DNA of 9,148 nucleotides from Nitrospiria bacterium (GTDB lineage Bacteria > Nitrospirota > CAKKRA01 > 9FT-COMBO-42-15). A program made the translations under genes and the position numbers. How positions within the stretch are numbered: the first letter of the stretch is position 1; each line of letters opens with the position of its first letter. Below the pieces are notes generated by a model, which ran no database searches, was not told the origin of the DNA, and saw only the letters and a list, made by a program, of their open reading frames with translations. The stretch covers positions 1 to 9,148 of the forward strand of contig CAKKST010000149.1 in NCBI GenBank assembly GCA_919903585.1, given 5' to 3'. Below are positions 1 to 5,707 of this stretch, one piece after another.

Positions 1-867
1 ATAGAGACAATAAACCCCATTGTTTCAGAGGCGGTTGATAAGGCAGGGGTAAAACTTGCAGATGTAAATGCAATTGCAGTAACAAGCGGCCCGGGGCTTA
101 TTGGCGCACTTATTGTTGGCGTCTCTTTTGCCAAGTCCCTTGCCTATTCTATAAATAGGCCATTAGTATCTGTTAATCACCTTGAGGCGCATATCTTTTC
201 AATTGGCCCTGAGCAAGAGGTATCCTTTCCTTTTATCTCCCTTTTAGTCTCTGGCGGCCACACCAATCTTTATCTTGTAAGGGATTACGGTTGCTATGAG
301 ATGCTCGGCAGGACTTATGATGATGCTGCAGGAGAGGCCTTTGACAAGGTTGCAAAGCTGCTGAATCTTGGTTATCCGGGCGGCCCGATTATTGACAAAT
401 TAGCAAAGGAAGGCAATTCAAAGGCATTTAATTTTCCAAGGGCGCTCCATTTAAAAGAGTCTTTTAACTTTAGCTTTAGCGGGTTAAAGACCGCTGTGAT
501 GGAGCATGTAAGGGAGACGAGAATATTGGGGCTTGAGAAAAAGATAAATCAGGCTGATGTGGCTGCGAGCTTCCAGCAGGCTGTGGTTGATGTCCTTGTA
601 TCAAAGACCATAGCCTCTGCAAAAAGCAAGGGGGTTAGGGATATTGTTGTTGCCGGAGGTGTTGCAGCAAACGAGCAATTGCGAAGTGAGTTGAAAGAGG
701 CTGCCATAAAAGAGGAATTGCAGCTTCATATTCCGTCATTACAATATTGCACAGATAATGCAGCAATGGTTGCAGGCATTGGTTATCATAAGCTGATAAA
801 GGGTAAGATAGCAGATTTGGATCTAAATCCACAGGCTGATTTATCTCTACTCAATTGGGATAGTTAA
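1..867 (+). CDS. tsaD: TsaD, tRNA N6-threonylcarbamoyladenosine (t6A37) transferase subunit; 5' end cut by window
   Basis: This is the catalytic subunit of the complex that transfers the threonylcarbamoyl group from TC-AMP to A37 of ANN-decoding tRNAs, acting in the cytoplasm with TsaB and TsaE. The reading frame is open from the first base and ends at a TAA at 865. The 288 visible residues include a VTSGPGLIGAL segment (residues 28-37), the metal-binding HLEAH motif (His60 and His64 of the fragment), the nucleotide-binding LLVSGGHT (81-88), the AGEAFDKVAKLL region and VVAGGVAANEQL. A late TDNAAM segment carries the metal-binding Asp (fragment residue 252). Compared with the roughly 337-residue E. 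coli protein, about 50 N-terminal residues are missing, including the initial GIETSCD-type strand, so the true start lies upstream of the window. No frameshift or missing key residue is seen. The gene converges on the membrane protein gene at 1177-1548. Family assignment is very secure. Confidence 0.96.
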   Translation: METINPIVSEAVDKAGVKLADVNAIAVTSGPGLIGALIVGVSFAKSLAYSINRPLVSVNHLEAHIFSIGPEQEVSFPFISLLVSGGHTNLYLVRDYGCYEMLGRTYDDAAGEAFDKVAKLLNLGYPGGPIIDKLAKEGNSKAFNFPRALHLKESFNFSFSGLKTAVMEHVRETRILGLEKKINQADVAASFQQAVVDVLVSKTIASAKSKGVRDIVVAGGVAANEQLRSELKEAAIKEELQLHIPSLQYCTDNAAMVAGIGYHKLIKGKIADLDLNPQADLSLLNWDS

Positions 868-988
868 ACTTATTGGCTCATCGTGAAAGAGTGTGGGTAA
901 AAAGGAGACATAAATCACCTATAACATAGCATAAAATAAAGGGAGAAAGAAGTTTGAATTTGGCAGAAAAATCTGTGTATATTATTTA

Positions 989-1062
989 GATTCCCGCTCA
1001 AAAGCACTGCGGGAATGACACTATTATATGTTTGTCATTCCTGCGTGTATCTGGCAGGAATC
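989..1062. repeat. Composite inverted repeat (two hairpins in opposite orientation), MITE/REP-like
   Basis: Three nested dyads are visible. ATTCCCGC (990-997) pairs with GCGGGAAT (1009-1016). ATTCCTGC (1037-1044) pairs with GCAGGAAT (1054-1061). GGAATGACA (1012-1020) pairs with TGTCATTCC (1033-1041). GATTCC at 989-994 and GGAATC at 1057-1062 also pair, so the whole unit is an imperfect palindrome. Sequences of this GGAATGACA/TGTCATTCC type recur between genes in many environmental bacterial genomes. Lying between two convergent genes, the element could also serve as a bidirectional transcription stop, although neither side has a strong T tract. Confidence 0.7.
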
Positions 1063-1087
1063 CAGTCTTGCACTCCTGGCAGAAGCA

Positions 1088-1117
1088 TTGTAGGCACGGT
1101 TTAAACCGTGCCTACAA
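1088..1117. repeat. 30-base perfect palindrome, REP-like
   Basis: The half-site TTGTAGGCACGGTTT is followed immediately by its exact reverse complement, with no spacer and no mismatch, centred between 1102 and 1103. Flanking bases (A1087, C1118) do not pair, so the palindrome is exactly 30 bases. Such spacer-free palindromes are typical of dispersed REP-type elements, including those mobilised by single-strand (Y1) transposases; that link is an inference. No protein-binding role is known from the sequence. Confidence 0.75.
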
Positions 1118-1176
1118 CGGGAATGGGCGCTATGGAATATGCTTTGATTTATTTAACATAAATTAATGCGTTTGTA

Positions 1177-1548
1177 TTAGCTGCTGGTGTCAACTATAAA
1201 CTGAAAATTCCTTTTATATCCGCCAATAAATTCCACCTCTATCTCCCACTGGGCAGTGATGGTTAAGACACCCTCTCCACTCCTTTTAATAATGATGTCT
1301 TCTTTTTCCAGAGGCAAATCCAGTTCTTTTGCCTTTTTATATAAGTCATTTAATATATTTTCGTCTTTAATTACTCTTGCCATCTTTGTCTTTGCCTGTG
1401 CAGTGTCCCTGAAGCTGTAATAATTCAGGTAGTGGGGGAGGAGCATATAACTGAGATATATAGCTGATGCGACTATTAAGATTAATATAAGTCCAAAAAT
1501 TTTGGAATTACCGGAAGAATTTGTTATAATATGTCTGTTTTTATTCAT
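1177..1548 (-). CDS. Small single-pass membrane protein, DUF4845-like
   Basis: The product is a 123-residue protein of unknown function. After a short polar N-terminus (MNKNRHIITNSSGNSK) there is one hydrophobic segment, about residues 17-36 (IFGLILILIVASAIYLSYML). The motif LLPHYLNYYSFRD follows, then a charged helical region and a beta-rich tail ending FQFIVDTSS. The order of TM segment, P-x-YL-x-YYS-type motif, small helical part and alternating hydrophobic strands resembles DUF4845 (PF16137) proteins, which are small envelope proteins with no firmly established role. I chose the ATG at 1548 because AAAGGAG (1554-1560) lies five bases upstream. An in-frame ATG at 1593 would add 15 residues but would lie upstream of the likely -10 element. 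The gene is transcribed away from the fab operon and toward tsaD. The family call is by eye and moderately sure; that it is a real gene is likely. Confidence 0.72.
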   Translation of the reverse strand: MNKNRHIITNSSGNSKIFGLILILIVASAIYLSYMLLPHYLNYYSFRDTAQAKTKMARVIKDENILNDLYKKAKELDLPLEKEDIIIKRSGEGVLTITAQWEIEVEFIGGYKRNFQFIVDTSS

Positions 1549-1570
1549 TATATCTCCTTTATAAATCGCT

Positions 1571-1576
1571 ATTATA
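1571..1576 (-). promoter_or_regulatory. Putative -10 element for the minus-strand membrane protein gene
   Basis: Read on the minus strand this is TATAAT, a perfect -10 hexamer. A start site near 1564 would leave a short leader containing the AAAGGAG ribosome binding site. The -35 position (about 1594-1599, TTCCCT on the minus strand) is a poor match, and no TG extended -10 is present, so the promoter may be weak or need an activator. Confidence 0.4.
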
Positions 1577-1592
1577 GAATATTTTGCAAACA

Positions 1593-1616
1593 AAGGGAAG
1601 GGGTATCTTTTCCCTT
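1593..1616. promoter_or_regulatory. Possible operator dyad between divergent promoters
   Basis: AAGGGAA (1593-1599) is repeated inverted as TTCCCTT (1610-1616) with a ten-base centre. The right arm overlaps the first two bases of the -35 box of the rightward promoter, and the left arm covers the -35 position of the leftward gene. A bound regulator could therefore affect both directions. The arms are short and purine-rich, so chance is a real possibility. Confidence 0.3.
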
Positions 1617-1643
1617 GACAAATAGGGGGAGGCTAAGTATAAT
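1615..1643 (+). promoter_or_regulatory. Consensus sigma-70 promoter of the yceD-rpmF-plsX-fab operon
   Basis: TTGACA (1615-1620) and TATAAT (1638-1643) are both perfect hexamers, separated by exactly 17 bases (1621-1637). A transcript would start around 1649-1650, giving a leader of about 52 bases before the yceD ATG at 1702. Position, orientation and the match to all twelve consensus bases make this the likely main promoter of the operon and suggest strong, constitutive-type expression. Confidence 0.85.
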
Positions 1644-1701
1644 TCCAACGCCCAGACTCTCGGATGTGCCCAGAAAAATTAAATAAATCAAAGGGTTTTA
1701 A

Positions 1702-2223
1702 ATGGTTATAGATTTAAGAAACATACCAGAGGAGGGGCTTGATTTAAGTTATAAAGAGGCCATTGAAAGGCTGTCTTTAGATAAGGAAGGGTATTCTTTC
1801 TCTGCAGATGTGGCTGTAAATACTCATATTAAGAAGGAAGGGGATACTGTTTTCATTAGCGGCAGTTTGGAGGCTGAAATGGAAATAGGGTGCAGCCGCT
1901 GCCTCATGAAATTCACTTTTAGAATCAATCCCCATTTTGCAGTGGATTATATACCTTCCCCTCAGCATAAAGAGGAGGGGGAGTTAGAATTAACAGGGTC
2001 AGAGATGGAGGTCGGATTTTATAAAGGTGATACACTGGAGCTTGATGAATTGGTGAAGGAGCAGATTATCCTGTCAATACCAATGCAGCCTTTGTGCAGT
2101 CCATCCTGCAAGGGGATATGCCCTGTATGCGGCCAGAATTTGAATATAAAGGAGTGTGGCTGCGGTAAGGATAGTATAAGCCCGCACTTTGCAGTATTAA
2201 AAAATTTCTTAAAGAAAGAGTAA
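1702..2223 (+). CDS. yceD: YceD/DUF177 family protein
   Basis: A 173-residue DUF177 (PF02620) protein; members are linked to 23S rRNA accumulation in plant chloroplasts and are commonly encoded next to rpmF in bacteria. The N-terminal half is beta-rich, with the segment IGCSRCLMKF (residues 62-71, Cys64 and Cys67) matching the conserved C-x-R-C of the family. The C-terminal half has a LELDELVKEQIILSIPMQPLC stretch (112-132) followed by a Cys-rich tail with CSPSCKGICPVCG (Cys132, 136, 140, 143) and CGC (152-154), which could bind zinc. AAGGG (1691-1695) sits six bases before the ATG. It is the first gene of the operon, 21 bases before rpmF, which fits a role in ribosome assembly. The precise biochemical function is not established. 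Confidence 0.9.
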   Translation: MVIDLRNIPEEGLDLSYKEAIERLSLDKEGYSFSADVAVNTHIKKEGDTVFISGSLEAEMEIGCSRCLMKFTFRINPHFAVDYIPSPQHKEEGELELTGSEMEVGFYKGDTLELDELVKEQIILSIPMQPLCSPSCKGICPVCGQNLNIKECGCGKDSISPHFAVLKNFLKKE

Positions 2224-2244
2224 CTTAAGAAGGGAGTATTTAGA

Positions 2245-2436
2245 ATGGGAAATCCAAAACACAAGATATCAAAAGCCAGAAGGGATAAGAGGCGGACGCA
2301 TAAATATTTAAGCGCACCTGCTTTAATAGCCTGTCCAAAGTGCAACGAGCCAAAGTTGCCCCATCGCGCCTGTCTTAACTGCGGGACCTATAAAGGTGAA
2401 GAAGTAATTACCATTAAGAAGGTTCAGCAGGCCTAA
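2245..2436 (+). CDS. rpmF: Large ribosomal subunit protein bL32
   Basis: A 63-residue basic protein that is a structural component of the 50S subunit. The N-terminal MGNPKHKISKARRDKRRTH is the typical bL32 opening. Two Cys pairs (C30-x-x-C33 and C43-x-x-C46) form the zinc ribbon, so this is the zinc-containing C+ form. The length is normal for the family. AAGGGAG (2229-2235) provides the ribosome binding site. The rpmF-plsX linkage is widespread in bacteria. A hairpin at 2481-2503 separates it from plsX and may allow more rpmF than plsX expression, which would suit a ribosomal protein needed in large amounts. Confidence 0.97.
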   Translation: MGNPKHKISKARRDKRRTHKYLSAPALIACPKCNEPKLPHRACLNCGTYKGEEVITIKKVQQA

Positions 2437-2480
2437 GATAAGTGAAGCCCATGAATAAGGGGCAGACCGATCATTCATTC

Positions 2481-2503
2481 ACCCTGTTAGAATCTAACAG
2501 GGT
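2481..2503 (+). terminator. Hairpin between rpmF and plsX, possible attenuator
   Basis: ACCCTGTTAGA (2481-2491) and TCTAACAGGGT (2493-2503) are perfect inverted arms around a single A. The physical hairpin would be about nine pairs with a five-base loop, followed by TTATTGTT. The downstream tract is T-rich but interrupted, so full termination is doubtful and partial read-through into plsX is more likely. It could equally be a dispersed repeat or a protein-binding dyad. The segment CCTGTTAGAAT recurs upstream of fabD at 5681-5691. Confidence 0.5.
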
Positions 2504-2531
2504 TTATTGTTATAAGAAATAGCGGGGATTT

Positions 2532-3575
2532 ATGAAGATTGCGCTTGATGCAATGGGAGGGGATTATGCCCCTGCGAATATAGTTGAAGGGGCTGTCCTT
2601 GCAGCAAAGGAATACGGGGTTGAGATAATCCTCGTGGGTGAGGAGGGGGCAGTCTCTGCTGAGCTGGCAAAGTATAAAACTGAAGGGGTTTCTATTTCTA
2701 TTGTCCATGCCTCACAGGTCGTGGATATGCACGATTCACCCTCTATTGTTATCAGAAAGAAGAGGGACTCCTCTATCTGGATTGCAACAAAACTCGTTAA
2801 GGATAAAGAGGCGGTTGCTGTTATAAGCGCTGGCAATACAGGCGCTGCAATGGCAGCAGCCTTCTTTGTTCTGGGCACAATAAAAGGGGTGGAGAGGCCT
2901 GCGATTGCAGCACTCCTTCCCACGATATCAGGGACAACAATTATGATTGATGTAGGCGCAAATGTTGACTGTAAGGCAGAGCACCTATTTCAGTTTGCAA
3001 TAATGGGCGATATTTATGCAAAGTACATATACAAAAAACAGAATCCGAAGGTTGGGCTATTAAGCATCGGCGCGGAGGCCACAAAGGGTAATGAGGTTAC
3101 AAAGGAGGCATTTCAGTATCTGAAAGGCTCACAGCTCAATTTTATAGGCAATGTTGAGGGAAGGGATGTGTATCAGGGTAATGCCGATGTTATAGTCTGC
3201 GACGGGTTTATTGGTAATGTGGCATTAAAAATCAGCGAAGGGCTTGCTGATGCCATTGGCAAGATGCTAAAAAAGGAGATTGCAAATACAAGATTCGGGA
3301 GGCTGGGATATATGTTTTTAAAGCCGGCATTTGTTAATTTTAGAAAGAGGGTTGATTATTCAGAGTATGGCGGCGCCCCGCTCCTCGGCGTGGATGGAGT
3401 TTCAATTATATCACATGGCAGGTCATCTGCAAAGGCTATAAAGAATGCAATTAAGGTGGCAAAGGAATTTCACGAAAGCAGAATAATTGAGCATAAACAG
3501 AGCGATATTGCAAAGAGTATGAATGCATATAAGGAAAAGGAAAAAAAATCGGGGCAAAAAGGGGCAGTAAAATAA
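2532..3575 (+). CDS. plsX: PlsX, acyl-ACP:phosphate acyltransferase
   Basis: This enzyme converts acyl-ACP and phosphate to acyl-phosphate, the donor used by PlsY to make lysophosphatidate, so it links fatty acid synthesis to membrane phospholipid synthesis. It is a peripheral membrane or cytosolic protein. The 347-residue product starts MKIALDAMGGDYAP, the family signature. It continues with MHDSPSIVIRKK (66-77), SAGNTGA (99-105), IDVGANVDCK (139-148), GNVEGRD (206-212) and VCDGFIGN (222-229), all characteristic of PlsX. The C-terminal tail is lysine-rich and not conserved. The ribosome binding site is modest (GGGGA at 2524-2528). Its stop overlaps the fabH start by one base (TAATG), indicating translational coupling. 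Length is normal. Confidence 0.97.
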   Translation: MKIALDAMGGDYAPANIVEGAVLAAKEYGVEIILVGEEGAVSAELAKYKTEGVSISIVHASQVVDMHDSPSIVIRKKRDSSIWIATKLVKDKEAVAVISAGNTGAAMAAAFFVLGTIKGVERPAIAALLPTISGTTIMIDVGANVDCKAEHLFQFAIMGDIYAKYIYKKQNPKVGLLSIGAEATKGNEVTKEAFQYLKGSQLNFIGNVEGRDVYQGNADVIVCDGFIGNVALKISEGLADAIGKMLKKEIANTRFGRLGYMFLKPAFVNFRKRVDYSEYGGAPLLGVDGVSIISHGRSSAKAIKNAIKVAKEFHESRIIEHKQSDIAKSMNAYKEKEKKSGQKGAVK

Positions 3576-4555
3576 TGCTAAGGTCTCGTATAATAGGGAC
3601 AGGCGCCTATGCCCCTTCAAAGGTACTTACAAATTTTGATCTTGAGAAACTGGTGGACACCTCTGATGAATGGATAATGGAGCGGACAGGTATAAGGGAG
3701 AGAAGGATTGCGGCAGAGGATGAGGCAACATCTGACCTTTCAATAAAGGCAGCAAATAATGCCATAAAGATGGCAGGTATCAAACCTGAGGATATTGATC
3801 TAATTATCGTCGGAACAGTTACACCTGATATGTTCTTTCCGTCAACAGCAAGTATTGTGCAGGGTAAGATAGGCGCAAAGAATGCAGTGGCCTTTGATAT
3901 ATCTGCTGCATGCTCAGGCTTTATCTATGCTATGTCTATTGCTGATCAATTTATAAGAAATGGCACATATAAGACAGCGCTTGTCATTGGCGCAGAGGTC
4001 CTCTCAAAGATAATTGACTGGAGCGACAGGAATACCTGTGTCATTTTTGGTGATGGGGCAGGCGCTGTTATCCTGCGTGGAGATAATGGGAAGAGTGGAA
4101 TTTTATCAACCCACCTCCATACTGACGGCTCAATGTGGGACCTTCTTTATATACCCGGCGGTGGTTCAAGGTATCCTGTGTCTCATCAGATGATCGATGA
4201 CAAGCTTATTTATATGAAGATGAAGGGGAATGAGACCTTTAAGGTTGCTGTAAAGTCGCTGGAGGCGGTTATCCTTGAGGCAATTGAACATAACAAAATG
4301 AAGCCTTCAGATGTAAACTGGATAATTCCGCATCAGGCAAATCTGAGGATAATTCAGGCTGTGGTAAAGAGGCTTGATATACCGATTGAAAGGGTTGTGC
4401 TTAATATTGAGAGATACGGGAACACATCTGCTGCCTCTGTGCCGATGGCTCTGGATGAGGCAGTGAGGGATGGCAGGGTAAAGAAGGATGATGTTATTAT
4501 CTTTGAGGCCTTTGGTGCAGGATTGACATGGGCATCGGCGCTTATACGATGGTAA
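3575..4555 (+). CDS. fabH: FabH, beta-ketoacyl-ACP synthase III
   Basis: FabH condenses an acyl-CoA primer, usually acetyl-CoA, with malonyl-ACP to start each fatty acid chain. The 326-residue protein has the full Cys-His-Asn triad: Cys113 in DISAACSGF, His253 in IIPHQANLRI and Asn283 in RYGNTSAASVP. Other family marks are the TSDEWIMERTGIRERR segment (29-44), the FGDGAGAVIL loop (158-167) and the C-terminal EAFGAGLTW. Length matches FabH of other bacteria. The start ATG overlaps the plsX stop codon by one base, so the two are probably translationally coupled; AGGGG lies about ten bases upstream. Primer preference (straight or branched) cannot be judged from sequence alone. The gene is followed by fabK after 14 bases. 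Confidence 0.97.
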   Translation: MLRSRIIGTGAYAPSKVLTNFDLEKLVDTSDEWIMERTGIRERRIAAEDEATSDLSIKAANNAIKMAGIKPEDIDLIIVGTVTPDMFFPSTASIVQGKIGAKNAVAFDISAACSGFIYAMSIADQFIRNGTYKTALVIGAEVLSKIIDWSDRNTCVIFGDGAGAVILRGDNGKSGILSTHLHTDGSMWDLLYIPGGGSRYPVSHQMIDDKLIYMKMKGNETFKVAVKSLEAVILEAIEHNKMKPSDVNWIIPHQANLRIIQAVVKRLDIPIERVVLNIERYGNTSAASVPMALDEAVRDGRVKKDDVIIFEAFGAGLTWASALIRW

Positions 4556-4569
4556 GCAAGGGAGATGCG

Positions 4570-5514
4570 ATGATAAAGTCAAGGATATGTGAGCTTTTGA
4601 ATATTGAATATCCAATCTTACAGGGGGGGATGGCTTGGGTATCAACTGCCTCTCTTGCTGCTGCTGTTTCAAATGCAGGAGGGCTTGGCATAATAGGCTC
4701 TGCTGCAATGACGGCTGAGATATTAAGAGAAGAGATAAAAAAGGCAAAGTCCCTGACCACGAGGCCGTTTGGTGTAAACCTTATGCTCATGTCCCAGCAG
4801 ATTAAAGAGCTTGTTGATGTTGTACTGGAAGAATGTGTGCCTGTTGTAACAACAGGCGCAGGAAATCCCGGTATATACATGGAGGCATTCCATAAAAAGG
4901 GTATAAAGGTTATCCCTGTTATCCCATCAGTCGCCTTTGCAAAGAGGCTTGAGCGGGGCGGCGCTGATGCATTAATAGCCGAGGGTACAGAATCAGGCGG
5001 CCATGTGGGAGAGCTGACAACAATGGCGCTTGTTCCACAAGTGGTTGATGCCGTGAAGGTGCCTGTGATTGCTGCAGGAGGCATCGGAGATGGAAGGGGT
5101 ATTGCCGCTGCCTTTGCCCTCGGAGCAGAGGGTGTTCAGATAGGCACAAGATTTATTGTTGCCAATGAGTGCACAGTGCATGAAAATTATAAAGAGGCAG
5201 TCATAAAGGCCGGGGACAGGGATACAGTTGTTACCGGGAGGAAGACAGGACACCCTGTAAGAATTATAGAGAATAAACTGGCCAAAGAATTTACGCGCCT
5301 TGAGGCAGAAGGCGCTAGTATGGAGGAGCTTGAAAAACTTGGCGCAGGAAAGCTCCGCGCAGCAGCAGTTGATGGTGATATGACATACGGCTCTGTTATG
5401 TGCGGCCAGATAGCAGGCCTTGTAAAGAAGAGGCAGAGTTCAAAGGAGATTATTCAGGAGTTAATGTCAGAGGCAGAGGCAATTTTAAAGAAGTTGCAGA
5501 AAATGGTGGTGTAA
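4570..5514 (+). CDS. fabK: FabK, FMN-dependent enoyl-ACP reductase II
   Basis: FabK reduces the trans-2-enoyl-ACP intermediate in the last step of each elongation cycle, using FMN and NAD(P)H. The 314-residue TIM-barrel protein opens with NIEYPILQGGMAWVS (11-25) and has ESGGH with the conserved His145 of the nitronate monooxygenase/FabK superfamily. The FMN phosphate-binding segment AAGGIGDGRG (168-177) and GTRFIVANEC (192-201) follow. I chose the ATG at 4570 because AAGGGAG (4558-4564) lies five bases upstream and residue 1 then aligns with known FabK proteins. Longer frames starting at 4528 would overlap fabH. The placement between fabH and fabD argues for FabK over a nitronate monooxygenase, which has a similar fold. 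FabK enzymes are known to be insensitive to triclosan, in contrast to FabI. Confidence 0.92.
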   Translation: MIKSRICELLNIEYPILQGGMAWVSTASLAAAVSNAGGLGIIGSAAMTAEILREEIKKAKSLTTRPFGVNLMLMSQQIKELVDVVLEECVPVVTTGAGNPGIYMEAFHKKGIKVIPVIPSVAFAKRLERGGADALIAEGTESGGHVGELTTMALVPQVVDAVKVPVIAAGGIGDGRGIAAAFALGAEGVQIGTRFIVANECTVHENYKEAVIKAGDRDTVVTGRKTGHPVRIIENKLAKEFTRLEAEGASMEELEKLGAGKLRAAAVDGDMTYGSVMCGQIAGLVKKRQSSKEIIQELMSEAEAILKKLQKMVV

Positions 5515-5525
5515 ATTCATATAAT

Positions 5526-5549
5526 CCCCTCTCCCCTTGCGGGAGAGGG
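5526..5549. repeat. Hairpin repeat downstream of fabK
   Basis: CCCTCTCCC (5527-5535) pairs with GGGAGAGGG (5541-5549) around the five-base loop CTTGC, followed by a GGGTGAGGGG stretch. This type of element is dispersed in many bacterial genomes; its reverse strand reads as PLPQGERG and produces spurious ORFs there. The stem is GC-rich but lacks a T tract, so it is more probably a repeat or an mRNA-stabilising 3' structure than an intrinsic terminator. Confidence 0.7.
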
Positions 5550-5585
5550 ATAGGGTGAGGGGTATCAATTAAAGTGAAACATCCA

Positions 5586-5601
5586 TGCCAATTGGTTGGC
5601 A
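5586..5601. repeat. Short inverted repeat
   Basis: TGCCAA (5586-5591) and TTGGCA (5596-5601) flank the four bases TTGG. The dyad is short and may be part of the larger block of intergenic repeats between fabK and fabD. No T tract or promoter element accompanies it. Confidence 0.4.
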
Positions 5602-5621
5602 CAAAGTGCAATGAAAATAAT

Positions 5622-5686
5622 AACAGACCTAAAGGTCTGTTTCTACGGGTTGCAAGGGTTTGTAGAAACAGGTCTTCAGACCTGTT
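5622..5686. repeat. Three-arm palindromic element upstream of fabD, MITE/REP-like
   Basis: Three dyads interlock. AACAGACC (5622-5629) pairs with GGTCTGTT (5634-5641). AACAGGTC (5667-5674) pairs with GACCTGTT (5679-5686). CTGTTTCTAC (5637-5646) pairs with GTAGAAACAG (5662-5671). The two end hairpins have four-base loops and near-identical arms in inverted orientation, so the block is an overall palindrome of about 65 bases. It ends six bases before the AAAGGG that serves fabD. It looks like a dispersed non-autonomous repeat inserted into the operon. Confidence 0.72.
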
Positions 5687-5707
5687 AGAATAAAGGGTTA
5701 TTTTCAG

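Larger units (their letters stand above)
868..1176. other. Non-coding gap between convergent genes, with palindromic repeats
   Basis: This 309-base stretch separates the stops of two convergent genes, so it needs no promoter. I find no coding sequence here. The only conspicuous contents are the hairpin element at 989-1062 and the 30-base palindrome at 1088-1117. The first 120 bases are AT-rich and unstructured by eye. A ribosome-binding-site-like AGGGAG near 940 precedes an 11-codon TTG frame that looks like chance. Confidence 0.7.

Noticed and set aside
953..991. Eleven-codon TTG frame after AGGGAG in the tsaD downstream gap
   Set aside because: Too short and without any recognisable product or conservation evidence; the Shine-Dalgarno match in AT/AG-rich DNA is likely chance.
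868..1176. Possible small CRISPR-like or direct-repeat array
   Set aside because: The repeated sequences are inverted, not regularly spaced direct repeats, and differ from one another; there are no spacers of constant length.
1177..1593. Longer form of the minus-strand membrane protein, starting at 1593
   Set aside because: The extra 15 codons span the likely -10 element and the AAAGGAG site, which instead serves the ATG at 1548.
2481..2503. FapR-type operator upstream of plsX
   Set aside because: The dyad does not resemble the FapR consensus known from Bacillus fatty acid operons, and it lies inside the operon rather than at the promoter.
4528..4569. N-terminal extension of FabK from an ATG at 4528
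   Set aside because: It would overlap the fabH coding end, the added residues do not resemble FabK, and AAGGGAG at 4558-4564 points to the ATG at 4570.
4542..5084. 180-codon minus-strand open frame inside fabK
   Set aside because: It lies fully antisense to a clear FabK gene with low-complexity Ala/Ser/Thr/Pro composition, as expected from a shadow of Ala/Gly-rich coding sequence.
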